Shown piece by piece: positions 1 to 9,455 of a stretch of DNA of 64,000 nt. This DNA comes from JAIBJN01 sp963748205 (GTDB lineage: Bacteria > Actinomycetota > Thermoleophilia > Gaiellales > Gaiellaceae). The notes under the pieces were generated by a model. It was not told where the DNA came from, ran no database searches, and worked only from the letters and a program-made list of their open reading frames with translations. The position numbers and the translations under genes were made by a program. Where the stretch lies: contig CAVVIB010000023.1 in NCBI GenBank assembly GCA_963748205.1, positions 124,001 to 188,000 of the forward strand. The letters run 5' to 3'. Position 1 is the stretch's first letter; every line of letters begins with the position of its first letter.

Positions 1-783
1 GTTGGCGGGGAACTCGCCGCTCATGTCGTACGTCGTGCGGCCCCTGAGAACGTTCTGGAGCCGCGGCGCGCCGGCGAACGGATGGGTCTTGTACACGCGC
101 CAGACGAAGCCGGAGCAGTCGAAGCCGCCGCGGGAGCGGACGCCGAAGAGCGTCTGCGTGAACTCGGAGGTCCCGCCCCAGACATACGGGTAGCCGACGA
201 AGGCGACGGCGCGCTTGAGCACCGTGCGCTGCCAGGCCGTGAAGCTCGGCAGGGAGAACGACTGCGCGAGCGAGGCGACGGAGTCCCGCTTCCAGCTGCT
301 CAGGCTGACCAGCTGGGCGAAGGAGTACGCGGCCTCCGCGCGCGTGGCGACGTCCTGCGGCCGGAGCTCGCGTCCGTCGTTGGCGGCGGGGTGGTTGTAG
401 CGCAGGCCGAGCAGGCGGGCGACCACCTCTGCGCCGAAGCGCCTGGGCGGTGCGAGGCCTGCGTCGCGCGCCTTCGCCTGGAACTGCATCCCGGCGTTGC
501 GGAGACCGGCGGCTTTGACGAGCGCGCGCTCGAGCTCCCACATGAGGACGGGCTTGGCGGGGTCGACGACGACCTGCGGCTGGGCGGTGAGGTTGGCGAT
601 CGCCTGGTACATCGCCTGGCGGGTGAGGGGCTGGCCCGGCTTGAATGCGGCCACGGACGGCCCCATCAGGCCGTGGTTGACCACCGTGCGGATCTGGGGC
701 TGAGCCCAGGAGGCAGCGGTGGCGGAGGTCGACGTCCCGAGCGCGGCTGCGATCAGGACCGCGGCAATGAGGCCCCTTCTCAT
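1..783 (-). CDS. Secreted SLH-domain NlpC/P60 peptidase (C-terminus beyond window)
   Basis: The start is inside the window (ATG at 783) and the C-terminus runs off the left edge; 261 residues are visible. The N-terminus is a signal peptide (MRRGLIAAVLIAAALGT, then an Ala-rich cleavage region). Residues about 25-75 resemble an S-layer homology repeat (WAQPQIRTVVNHGLM then FKPGQPLTRQAMYQAIA), which would hold the protein to cell-wall polymer. From about residue 190 an NlpC/P60 domain begins (FVGYPYVWGG), with the catalytic cysteine in FDCSGF near residue 223; the His and third catalytic residue lie outside the window. The family cleaves peptide bonds of peptidoglycan stems, so a cell-wall remodelling role is inferred. 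No upstream operon partner is visible. Confidence 0.85.
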   Translation of the reverse strand, partial: MRRGLIAAVLIAAALGTSTSATAASWAQPQIRTVVNHGLMGPSVAAFKPGQPLTRQAMYQAIANLTAQPQVVVDPAKPVLMWELERALVKAAGLRNAGMQFQAKARDAGLAPPRRFGAEVVARLLGLRYNHPAANDGRELRPQDVATRAEAAYSFAQLVSLSSWKRDSVASLAQSFSLPSFTAWQRTVLKRAVAFVGYPYVWGGTSEFTQTLFGVRSRGGFDCSGFVWRVYKTHPFAGAPRLQNVLRGRTTYDMSGEFPAN

Positions 784-829
784 CCCAGGCTCTATCGGAG
801 GCTCCGCGGAAACCCTTTAATGCGGCGTC

Positions 830-1033
830 GTGACCTACGAGTTCACCCCCGAGCCGACCCCGGAGGAGCGCGAGGCGCTCGAGCGCGCCCTCGAAGGCGT
901 GGTCGGCGAGGCGCCCGACCCGCGCGGCCCCTGGTGGCGCACGGGCCTCAGAGAGGCGCTCGGCTCAGACCCAGAGCTCGAAGGACTGGAGCACGAGCCA
1001 GGGCGCGAAGCCCTGCCGGCGGAGGAGCCGTAG
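830..1033 (+). CDS. Small acidic protein of unknown function
   Basis: This 67-residue ORF starts at GTG 830. Its first 45 codons are strongly GC-ending like real genes here, and the translation (EFTPEPTPEEREALERALE, then WWRTGLREAL) looks like a compact helical protein with a WWR motif. A TTTAAT box at 816-821 lies 8 nt before the start, matching the leaderless promoter layout seen elsewhere in the window. The last 69 bases overlap the convergent GNAT gene, so the final 20 residues may be wrong. I do not recognise a family. Confidence 0.5.
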   Translation: MTYEFTPEPTPEEREALERALEGVVGEAPDPRGPWWRTGLREALGSDPELEGLEHEPGREALPAEEP

Positions 1034-1849
1034 GGCCGGCGTGTTGTCGGCCTCGACGGAGAGGCCGAGGATCTCGCCGGGGTGCCGGCTCCAGTAGTCC
1101 TCGAGCGCGCGCGAGAGCAGGACGTTTCCGACGCCGCGCGAGCGCTCATGCGCGGCGACCCCGATCTGGTATGCCCACCGGTCGCTCGGGTCGATGTTGA
1201 GGAACGCCAGCGGGCGGCTGTCGCGCTCGGCGAGGTAGACGCTGCCCTTGGCGAGCCCGTCGCGCCAGGCATCGTCGGGGAAGAGCCCGTCGGGGAAGGT
1301 GTCGTGGTAGAGCTCGAGCGCGGACTCGAGGTCGGCTTCGACGCCGGGCCGCACCTCGACGCCCTCCGGCCCGTCCTCGGCGGTCAGGTGCTCCTCCTTG
1401 GCGAGCCGGAAGACGGCCTTGGCCGCGCCGCGCGGGTGGAAGCCCTTGTGCTCGAGCAGGATCCTCCCGGTGATGTTGCGCGGCCCCACCGAGCCGACGA
1501 CGGTGTGCCGTCCGTGCTCGACCGCGATCGCCACGGATGCGTCCAGGAGCTCACTCCCAAGCTTCTGGCCGCGGTATCCGGGCGCGATCATCGGCCCGAA
1601 CAGGTCGGCGTGAGGGAATCCCTTGGCCACCTCGACGCCGCCGAAACCGACGACCTGCCCGTCCTCCTCGTCGACGAGCAGCGTCTCCTCCGGAGGATGG
1701 TCCCAGTCCGAGAGCTCGCTCTCGAGCTCGTCCCGGGTGGCCCAGAGCGGGTTCCCGACCTGCTCCTCGGGGCGGTTGAGCGCGCGCCGGGAGAGCTCCA
1801 GCACGGTGGAGCTGTCGTCCCTCGTGAAGCTACGCAGGCTGTTGGCCAC
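965..1849 (-). CDS. Tandem GNAT-domain N-acetyltransferase
   Basis: A 294-residue protein with two GNAT folds in a row. The first (about residues 5-145) has an acetyl-CoA pyrophosphate loop-like stretch at APGYRGQKLGSELLDA. The second (about 160-294) has VAAHERSRGVGNVLLSRAL followed by the beta-strand and helix EADNTPALRLLRRQGF, typical of the GNAT C-terminal half. Double-GNAT proteins of this size are known in actinobacteria (the mycothiol synthase MshD is one example), but nothing here identifies the substrate. Start is GTG 1849; the gene overlaps the end of pgsA by 20 bases, so the two are co-transcribed and probably translationally coupled. Confidence 0.8.
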   Translation of the reverse strand: MANSLRSFTRDDSSTVLELSRRALNRPEEQVGNPLWATRDELESELSDWDHPPEETLLVDEEDGQVVGFGGVEVAKGFPHADLFGPMIAPGYRGQKLGSELLDASVAIAVEHGRHTVVGSVGPRNITGRILLEHKGFHPRGAAKAVFRLAKEEHLTAEDGPEGVEVRPGVEADLESALELYHDTFPDGLFPDDAWRDGLAKGSVYLAERDSRPLAFLNIDPSDRWAYQIGVAAHERSRGVGNVLLSRALEDYWSRHPGEILGLSVEADNTPALRLLRRQGFAPWLVLQSFELWV

Positions 1850-2369
1850 GGAGGACGCTGGGCGCGCTGCGCGCGTAGTCGAGGCCCGAGAGCCAGGTGA
1901 GGACGAGGGCGACGAGCATCGCCCACCAGGCGACGTCCTCGGAGATGGCGCCCCCGGCGGCGAGGCCGGCCAGGCCGGCCGCGAGGGCCTGGGCCCAGGT
2001 CTTCAGCTTGCCGAGGTCGCGCGCCCCGATGACGATGCCGCGCTCCAGCGCGGCGAGGCGGAGGCCCGTGACGAGGAACTCCCGTGCGATCACCGCGGCG
2101 ACCATCCACGCCGGCAGCACGTCGCCGACGAGCATGATCAGCGTCGCCATGACGAGGAGCTTGTCGGCGACCGGGTCGAGGAGCTTCCCGAAGTCGGAGG
2201 TCCGGCCCGTCCGCCGCGCCCACCAGCCGTCGACCCAGTCCGTCGCCATCGCGACGGCGAAGAGCGCCGTGGCCCAGTAGTCGTGGTTCGGGAAGTCCCA
2301 GGCGAAGAGGACGACCACCGCCGGCACGGCGGCCGCACGGGCGACCGTCAGCTGGTCGGCGAAGGTCAC
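1830..2369 (-). CDS. pgsA: CDP-diacylglycerol--glycerol-3-phosphate 3-phosphatidyltransferase
   Basis: The integral membrane CDP-alcohol phosphatidyltransferase that makes phosphatidylglycerol phosphate from CDP-diacylglycerol and glycerol-3-phosphate. The signature D-G-x2-A-R-x8-G-x3-D-x3-D is complete (DGWWARRTGRTSDFGKLLD then PVAD), and several hydrophobic helices surround it. I place the start at GTG 2369 (VTFADQLTVARA) because a TATGCT box lies 6 nt upstream; this gives 179 residues, normal for PgsA. An upstream GTG at 2414 would add 15 residues of low-complexity sequence. PgsA paralogues such as phosphatidylinositol-phosphate synthase share the motif, but the short N-terminal LTVARA style favours PgsA. 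Confidence 0.88.
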   Translation of the reverse strand: MTFADQLTVARAAAVPAVVVLFAWDFPNHDYWATALFAVAMATDWVDGWWARRTGRTSDFGKLLDPVADKLLVMATLIMLVGDVLPAWMVAAVIAREFLVTGLRLAALERGIVIGARDLGKLKTWAQALAAGLAGLAAGGAISEDVAWWAMLVALVLTWLSGLDYARSAPSVLRGQQPA

Positions 2370-2375
2370 GCCGAG

Positions 2376-2381
2376 AGCATA
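2376..2381 (-). promoter_or_regulatory. -10 box of a leaderless promoter for pgsA
   Basis: TATGCT on the minus strand ends 6 nt before the GTG start of pgsA, so the transcript would begin at or within a base or two of the start codon. The box matches the TANNNT pattern seen before several other starts in this window. No clear -35 is visible. Confidence 0.5.
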
Positions 2382-2434
2382 CGCCCGCACCCCCCGGTGC
2401 GGCGGCGCGCCCACTGGGGTGACAATGCGCCCTC

Positions 2435-4204
<1,770 letters not shown>

Positions 4205-4210
<6 letters not shown>

Positions 4211-4236
4211 GGCATGCCTTACAGATCGGCTACGCT
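4205..4236 (+). promoter_or_regulatory. Perfect 20-bp palindromic operator plus leaderless promoter before the sucraseferredoxin gene
   Basis: The sequence ctgtaaggcatgccttacag at 4205-4224 is a perfect inverted repeat. It covers the position expected for the -35 and spacer of a promoter whose -10 is TACGCT (4231-4236), 6 nt before the GTG at 4243. That placement suits a repressor. The core TAAGGCATGCCTTA resembles DtxR/IdeR-family iron boxes (TTAGG...CCTAA type), but the match is by eye and the regulator is not in the window. Confidence 0.6.
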
Positions 4237-4242
4237 AGGTTC

Positions 4243-5175
4243 GTGGCAGTGAGCGTGGAGCCGAGGGCGAGCGTCGCGAACCGAGCGTTGTGCGCGGCGG
4301 TCTCGACGGCGAGCCACGAGTCCCTCGCGGCGACCGCCAGCCGGATCGACAACTGGATCGTCCTCGAGTACCGGGCGCTCTGGGACAGGGACGTGCTCGG
4401 CGCGAGCCGCTTCACGCCTGAGCTCAAGGAGCACCTCCGCGAGCAGCTCCATGCGCTCGGGCCGTCGCGGCTCCTCTTCGTCAAGAAGCCGGAACGCCGG
4501 GCGCACGACCGCCGGCACGTCTACTTCGGGTCGTCCAAGCCGGGTCAGGAGCGCTTTTTCCACCTGGAGGTCGACCACCAGCAGGACCTGCTCGGGTTCG
4601 ACTTCGCCGGCGCACTGGCGGGCGACGGCCTTCCGGGGATGCCCGTCGACCACCCGCTCATGGTCGTCTGCACGCACGGCAAGCGCGACCGCTGCTGCGC
4701 GAAGAACGGTCAGCCGCTGTACGACGCCCTCCGGCACGAGACGGAGTCGTCCTGGGTGTGGCAGTCGACGCACGTCGGCGGCGACCGCTTCGCCGGCAAC
4801 GTCGTCATGCTCCCGCAGGCCCTCTACTACGGCCGCGTCGAGCCGGGTGACGTCCCTGGCCTCCTCGAGGCGCACACGGCCGGCCGCATCGAGATGGAGC
4901 GCTACCGCGGCCGCGCCGCGTACACGTTCCCGGTGCAGGCCGCAGAGCACGCGATCCGCGAGTCGGAAGGCCTCGTCGGCATCGGCGATCTCGAGCTGGC
5001 GGGCACAGACACTCTCGAAGACGGCTGGCGCGTCCGTTTCCGGACGAAGGCCGCGGCGGTCATCGAGGCGGACGTCGTCTCCGAGCTCTCCGAGGAGCCC
5101 GTTCATCTCACGTGCAGCGCCGCGGAGCCGCAGCGCGCCTGCCACTACACGGCGACGGCGCTCAGGCGCCTCTGA
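4243..5175 (+). CDS. Sucraseferredoxin-like (thioredoxin-like [2Fe-2S]) protein
   Basis: A 310-residue cytoplasmic protein of the sucrase/ferredoxin-like family. The diagnostic block is CTHGKRDRCCAKNGQPLYDAL followed by STHVGGDRFAGNVVMLPQ, which carries the cysteines thought to hold the iron-sulfur centre in a thioredoxin-like fold. Biochemical function is not established for the family; in actinobacteria members often sit next to siderophore transport genes. Here the gene stands alone behind a perfect palindrome with iron-box character, so iron-responsive expression is a reasonable inference. The start GTG 4243 is chosen because it follows the -10 box by 6 nt; GTG 4249 is the alternative. 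Its 3' end overlaps the convergent JmjC gene by 14 bases. Confidence 0.85.
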   Translation: MAVSVEPRASVANRALCAAVSTASHESLAATASRIDNWIVLEYRALWDRDVLGASRFTPELKEHLREQLHALGPSRLLFVKKPERRAHDRRHVYFGSSKPGQERFFHLEVDHQQDLLGFDFAGALAGDGLPGMPVDHPLMVVCTHGKRDRCCAKNGQPLYDALRHETESSWVWQSTHVGGDRFAGNVVMLPQALYYGRVEPGDVPGLLEAHTAGRIEMERYRGRAAYTFPVQAAEHAIRESEGLVGIGDLELAGTDTLEDGWRVRFRTKAAAVIEADVVSELSEEPVHLTCSAAEPQRACHYTATALRRL

Positions 5176-6338
5176 TCCGCAGAAAGCCCTCGCGGACCAG
5201 CCTGCGGGCGAGCACCAGGCGGCCCTCGGCGTCGAGATCGCCGGGCAGCTCGGTGAGGCGGAACGGCTCGTCGGCCTCGTAGCAGGCCTCCAGCTCAGGC
5301 CCCGCGTGTGAGGGGAAGCGCAGCTCGCGCCCCTCGAAGGCGAGCGTCCAGCCCTCGCCGTCCTCCTCGAGGTCGGCGATGACCGTCTCGCGCCGCTCGA
5401 GCGGCGTCTCCGGCGTCGAGCTCTTCGAGCGCCCGCAGCTGGGAAAGCCCGTCCGCGCGGATCGGCCGGCGCGTCTGGACGAACTTGCGCCGACGCCGCT
5501 TCGCCACCAGGTCGGGGTCGAGCTCCGCGTTGAGACGCTCGGCGAGCCGGTCGGCCTCGTCGCCGCCGTCCCCGTCGACGCCGTGCCTGAACGCGAGCTC
5601 CTGCTCGGTCTCGGCGAGCGCCGCCTTGGCGGCGTCGAGCCACGTGTAGGCGTTGATCCCGATCGTCAGGTGGAGCGAGTCCGTGTCCGAGGTCTCCGCC
5701 TGGTGGAGCCAGCCCCGCGGGAGGTAGAGCGTGTCGCCCGCGCGGAGCACGAAGTCGTCGGTCGGCTCGCCGTGCTCGCCCAGCGCCTTCGAGTACCGCT
5801 GGTGCTTGAGCGGGAGCTCGAAGAGCGGGTCGTAGAAGAGCCAGCGCTTCTCGCCGGCGACCTGGAGCACGAGGACGTCGTGCGTGTCGTGATGCACCGC
5901 GAAGCCCTGCGAGCCGCGCGGCGTGTAGTAGGAGTTCGCCTGCACCGGGTGGCCGATGGCCTCCTCGAGCAAGCGGCAGAACACCGCCAGCGGGTGCCAG
6001 TTCACGTGCAGCGCCTGAAGGACGATCGTCGCTCCCGCCTGCCACTCCTCGAGCACGCGCGGGACGTTCGCCGTCTTCGTGAACGCCGGCCGCCACGAGA
6101 CGTCGGCCGTATAGGAGCCGAGGTCGAGCTGCCCGCCCTCCCGGACCATGCGGAAGGCCGGGTAGCGGATGGCGGTCGAACAGACGAGCCGCTCGACGTC
6201 ACCCTCGGAGAGCAGGTCGTCGAAGCGACCTGGCTCGCCCCTGGGGACGACGAGCGGCTTCTGCTCCCAGTGCTCGGCGAAGAACGTGTCCGCGCCGACC
6301 GGGTCGAGGCAGCGCTCGAGCGCCGCCTCCGCCGCCTT
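5162..6338 (-). pseudogene. JmjC/cupin 2-oxoglutarate-Fe(II) oxygenase (ROXA-like), frameshifted
   Basis: The protein matches the JmjC fold of ribosomal-oxygenase type. The N-terminal helix has FFAEHWEQKPLVVPR, iron ligands are in HHDTHD (HxD) and PRGWLH, and the strand VLVLQVAGEKRWLFYDP is typical. The winged-helix-like tail ends at GFLRIRGA with TGA at 5162. Two problems show. The body (frame of ATG 6149) and the tail from about 5410 down are in different frames, so one base is gained or lost near 5405-5420. Also, no ATG, GTG or TTG lies in frame upstream of the conserved N-terminus; a GGAGG at 6326-6330 precedes only a CTC codon (6318-6320). The gene follows a D/T-rich peptide ORF directly. 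Family members hydroxylate arginine or histidine of ribosomal proteins; the substrate here is unknown. Confidence 0.72.
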
Positions 6339-6519
6339 ACGGCGCGTCCGTGTCGTCGGAGTCCGCGTCAGTGGCGTCGGTGTCGGCGTCGGTCGAGTCC
6401 GTGTCGGTCGCGTCGCCGTCTGTCGTGTCGGTGTCGTCGCCGTCGGCGTCCGCCTGTAGCTCGAGCGGGTTGCCGTCGGTGCCGAGGGTCTGGATCTCTT
6501 CGTCGCGCAGCGTGGTCAT
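6337..6519 (-). CDS. Asp/Thr repeat peptide upstream of JmjC oxygenase (possible modified peptide)
   Basis: A 60-residue ORF with a strong ribosome binding site (GAGGAGGAACG just before ATG 6519) and its own -10 box. The first 22 residues (MTTLRDEEIQTLGTDGNPLE) are ordinary; the rest is made of D, T, A, S and G only, in DADGDDTD and TDADTDATDADSD style runs. The stop TAA at 6337-6339 is immediately followed by the JmjC oxygenase reading frame. The layout of a leader-like N-terminus, a repetitive acidic core and an adjacent hydroxylase resembles a ribosomally made, modified peptide; alternatively it is the low-complexity N-terminus of the oxygenase separated by a one-base error. I cannot decide between these from sequence alone. 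Confidence 0.6.
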   Translation of the reverse strand: MTTLRDEEIQTLGTDGNPLELQADADGDDTDTTDGDATDTDSTDADTDATDADSDDTDAP

Positions 6520-6563
6520 CGTTCCTCCTCGGGCTGGTGTCGGGCCAACGCTACAACGCCAGG

Positions 6564-6569
6564 GTTATA
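6564..6569 (-). promoter_or_regulatory. -10 box for the Asp/Thr peptide-JmjC pair
   Basis: TATAAC on the minus strand lies 44 nt before the ATG at 6519. A weak TTCAGC sits about 16 nt further upstream. The leader between them ends in a strong Shine-Dalgarno, unlike the leaderless genes nearby. Confidence 0.45.
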
Positions 6570-6591
6570 CCCGGAAGAAGGTCGTGCTGAA

Positions 6592-7140
6592 CTACGTGGA
6601 CGCGCAGGAGGGCGCGCCGAGGCGGCGGATCGCCTGGTCGAAGTCCGCGTCGATCAGCTTCGTCGCGGCGACCTTTGCCTCGTACTCGTCCTCGTCCCCG
6701 GCCCGGAGTGCGGCGATCGCCCCGTCGGTGAGCGCGAGCGTGGAGCGGTTGAGCCGCGTCACGTGGGCGGTCTCGAGCCGGTCCCGCTTCGGGGGCGTGA
6801 GGGCACGGAACCCGCGATCGAAGTCGGCGAACACGGCCCGCCAGGAGCGCAGCCGCTGGAGGCGGGCCTTCCCGGCCTGGTTCCGCCGGGCCTCCTGGTA
6901 CGCGTCGTCGGTGCGCTCGCAGAGGTCGTTCAGGTCGAGGACGTACCGCCGCTCTGCGGCGGTCGCGCGCTCGGGAGGTTCGGCGTGCACGCTGCCGTCC
7001 TCGACGCGCTCGGCGAACTCGGCTGCATCCCGTGGCGGCCTCTCGAAGAGCGTGCTGGCCAAGGCCACCGCGCCTCCGAACGCCGCCGCGACGATGGCGA
7101 GGATGGTGATCAGCTTGAGGAAAGGGCGCGCGAGTCTCAC
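6592..7140 (-). CDS. Membrane-anchored hypothetical protein
   Basis: A 182-residue protein starting at GTG 7140. Residues 8-31 (FLKLITILAIVAAAFGGAVALA) form one hydrophobic anchor or uncleaved signal, so the rest is probably extracytoplasmic. The body is helical and charged (ERVEDGSVHAEPPERATAAE; LNDLCERTDDAYQEARRNQ), with single cysteines near residues 76 and 179. No catalytic motif is evident and I do not recognise a family. It reads toward the Asp/Thr peptide but ends before that gene's promoter, so the two are probably separate units. Confidence 0.68.
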   Translation of the reverse strand: MRLARPFLKLITILAIVAAAFGGAVALASTLFERPPRDAAEFAERVEDGSVHAEPPERATAAERRYVLDLNDLCERTDDAYQEARRNQAGKARLQRLRSWRAVFADFDRGFRALTPPKRDRLETAHVTRLNRSTLALTDGAIAALRAGDEDEYEAKVAATKLIDADFDQAIRRLGAPSCAST

Positions 7141-7213
7141 GAGATTCCCCAGGGCTGCATCGCCCGTTTGAGCGCGCGCCTGATCGTCAGAACGAGTGAT
7201 TGGATGTTCCCGC

Positions 7214-7219
7214 TAGACT
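7214..7219 (+). promoter_or_regulatory. -10 box of a leaderless promoter for sucCD
   Basis: TAGACT ends 9 nt before the GTG start of sucC. The same hexamer stands before three other genes in the window (10025, 59235, 60437). Confidence 0.55.
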
Positions 7220-7228
7220 CGCCCCGCC

Positions 7229-8383
7229 GTGGACCTCTACGAGTATCAGGGCAAGGAGCTCTTTGCCCGTGCGGGCATTCCGGTGTCCGAAGGAAGGGTC
7301 GCGACCACTCCGGAGGAGGCGCGCGCGGCGGCAGAGGAGCTCGGCGGCCAGGTCGTCGTGAAGGCGCAGGTCCTGACCGGCGGGCGCGGCAAGGCCGGCG
7401 GCATCAAGCTCGCCGAGAGCCCTGACGAGGCGGAGGAGCGCGCGCGAGAGATTCTCGGCCTCGACATCCGCGGCCACGTCGTCCGCAGGCTCTGGATCGA
7501 GAAGGCCTCGGACATCGCGAAGGAGTACTACCTCTCGGTCACGTTCGACCGGGGCGAGAAGAAGCCGCTCTTCATGTTCACGACGCAGGGCGGCATGGAC
7601 ATCGAGGAGGTCGCGGCCGAGAGCCCCGATGCCCTCGCCCGGCTCCACGTCGAGCCGCTCGTCGGCTTCCAGCCCTGGCAGGCCCGCTGGCTCTGCTTCA
7701 CGGCGGGACTCGAGGACCCGGACGAGCAGAAGCAGGTCATGGCCATCGTGTCCAAGCTCTACGGCGCGTTCGTCGACTTCGACGCCATGCTCTGCGAGAT
7801 CAACCCGCTCATCGTGACGCCCGACGGCGAGGTCAAGGCGCTCGACTCGAAGTTCACGGTCGACGACAACGCCCTCTTCCGCCACGCGGACGTGGCAGAG
7901 ATGCGCGACGTCGAGGCCGCCGACCCGCGGGAGCGCCTCGCGCGCGAGAAGGGCGTCACGTACGTGAAGCTCGACGGCGAGATCGGGATCCTCGGCAACG
8001 GCGCCGGGCTCGTGATGGCCACCCTGGACGTGATCGACCAGGTCGGCGGCCGGCCGGCGAACTTCTGCGACCTCGGCGGCGGCGGGGACGCCCAGGGCGT
8101 CGTCGACGCGCTCGAGGTCATCACCTCCGACGACCAGGTCGAGGCGATTCTCTTCAACATCTTCGGAGGCATCACGCGCTGCGACGAGGTCGCGCGCGGG
8201 ATCCTCACCGCGCTCGGCCAGATGACGATCGAGCACCCGATCGTCGTCCGCCTCGACGGCACGAACGCGGAGGAGGGCCGGCAGATGCTCGTCGACGCGG
8301 CGCCGCCCAACCTCTACGTCGAGGAGACGATGCTCTCCGCCGCGGAGCGCGTCGTCGAGGTCGCGAAGGCGAAGGCCGCCTGA
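7229..8383 (+). CDS. sucC: Succinate--CoA ligase [ADP-forming] subunit beta
   Basis: The 384-residue beta subunit of succinyl-CoA synthetase, which makes ATP (or GTP) from succinyl-CoA in the TCA cycle. It begins with the classic MDLYEYQGKELFARAGIPV, has the ATP-grasp segment VVKAQVLTGGRGKAGGIKLA, the metal-binding EINPL near residue 191, and the glycine-rich C-terminal half GNGAGLVMATLDVI and NIFGGITRCDEVARGI. Length is normal. The GTG start is fixed by the first conserved residues. The stop TGA overlaps the ATG of sucD by one base (TGATG), so the two subunits are translationally coupled. Confidence 0.96.
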   Translation: MDLYEYQGKELFARAGIPVSEGRVATTPEEARAAAEELGGQVVVKAQVLTGGRGKAGGIKLAESPDEAEERAREILGLDIRGHVVRRLWIEKASDIAKEYYLSVTFDRGEKKPLFMFTTQGGMDIEEVAAESPDALARLHVEPLVGFQPWQARWLCFTAGLEDPDEQKQVMAIVSKLYGAFVDFDAMLCEINPLIVTPDGEVKALDSKFTVDDNALFRHADVAEMRDVEAADPRERLAREKGVTYVKLDGEIGILGNGAGLVMATLDVIDQVGGRPANFCDLGGGGDAQGVVDALEVITSDDQVEAILFNIFGGITRCDEVARGILTALGQMTIEHPIVVRLDGTNAEEGRQMLVDAAPPNLYVEETMLSAAERVVEVAKAKAA

Positions 8384-9267
8384 TGGCGGTCGTCGTCGAC
8401 CGCGACACGCGCCTCGTCGTCCAGGGCATCACCGGGCGCGAGGGCTCGTTCCATGCGACCCGGAACCTGCGCTACGGGACGAACGTGGTCGCCGGCGTCA
8501 CGCCCGCGAAGGGCGGCATGGACGTCGAGGGCATCCCCGTCTTCGACACCGTGCGCGACGCCGTGGCCGAGACGAGCCCGAACACGGCGATGGTCTTCGT
8601 GCCCGCCCGCTTCGCCGCGGACGCGATCTACGAGGCGGTCGACGCGGGCATCGAGACGGTCATCTGCATCACGGAGGGCCTCCCGGCCCACGACATGCTC
8701 CGCGTCTACAACCACGTGCGCCCGAAGGGCGTGACGCTGATCGGCCCGAACTGCCCCGGCGTCCTCTCGCCCGGCAAGGCGAACGTCGGGATCATCCCCG
8801 CGGAGATCTTCAGCGAGGGCTCGGTCGGCCTCGTCTCCAGATCCGGCACGCTCACGTACCAGATCGGGCACGAGCTGACACAGCTCGGTATCGGCCAGAG
8901 CACTATCGTGGGAATTGGGGGGGACCCCGTGGTCGGGTCGTCCTTCGTGGACGTGCTCGCTCGGTTCGAGGCCGATCCGGAGACCGAGCTCGTCGTCATG
9001 GTCGGCGAGATCGGCGGCAACGAGGAGGAGAAGGCGGCCGAGTTCATCGCCGAGCAGATGAGCACCCCGGTCGTCGCCTACATCGCCGGCTTCACCGCGC
9101 CGCCCGGCAAGACGATGGGCCACGCCGGCGCGATCATCTCCGGCTCCGCCGGCACCGCGCGCGCGAAGAAGGAAGCGCTCGAGGCGCGCGGCGTCCGGGT
9201 CGGGACGAACCCCACCGAGGCCGCGCGCCTCGCCGCCGAAGCCGTCGGCGCCGCCCGAACTGCCTAG
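8383..9267 (+). CDS. sucD: Succinate--CoA ligase [ADP-forming] subunit alpha
   Basis: The 294-residue alpha subunit of succinyl-CoA synthetase. It contains the CoA-binding Rossmann part (LVVQGITGREGSFHATRN), the conserved NCPGVLSPG and the phosphorylated active-site histidine in GKTMGHAGAIISGSAGTA (His247). Together with SucC it catalyses substrate-level phosphorylation in the TCA cycle. It is directly coupled to sucC. The stop codon overlaps the stop region of a convergent surface-protein gene on the other strand. Confidence 0.96.
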   Translation: MAVVVDRDTRLVVQGITGREGSFHATRNLRYGTNVVAGVTPAKGGMDVEGIPVFDTVRDAVAETSPNTAMVFVPARFAADAIYEAVDAGIETVICITEGLPAHDMLRVYNHVRPKGVTLIGPNCPGVLSPGKANVGIIPAEIFSEGSVGLVSRSGTLTYQIGHELTQLGIGQSTIVGIGGDPVVGSSFVDVLARFEADPETELVVMVGEIGGNEEEKAAEFIAEQMSTPVVAYIAGFTAPPGKTMGHAGAIISGSAGTARAKKEALEARGVRVGTNPTEAARLAAEAVGAARTA

Positions 9268-9440
9268 CCGCTCCTGAGCCGGCCATGGAGCGCCCGCAGG
9301 CCTCCGCCGAGGCCGACGAGCAGGAGCAGCGCGCCGAACGCGAAGATGGCCAGGACGAGGGGGCCGGCGTACCGCAGCCGCCTCGACGAAGGCGCCGAGC
9401 GGGCCACCCGACTCGCCCCCGGTGCGGCTGTGCCGAGCAC
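9264..9440 (-). CDS. Small membrane protein, or C-terminal anchor of the interrupted Pro-rich protein
   Basis: Downstream of an in-frame TAG (9456-9458), the same frame as the Pro-rich secreted protein continues to 9264. It can be read on its own from GTG 9440 as 58 residues containing one clear transmembrane helix (PLVLAIFAFGALLLLVGLGGG) and a basic tail (HGRLRSG). A C-terminal helix followed by basic residues is the usual wall- or membrane-anchor layout, so this is probably the missing anchor of the upstream protein. A separate short gene is the alternative. Confidence 0.5.
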   Translation of the reverse strand: MLGTAAPGASRVARSAPSSRRLRYAGPLVLAIFAFGALLLLVGLGGGLRALHGRLRSG

Positions 9441-9455
9441 TCCTTCACCGGTTGG

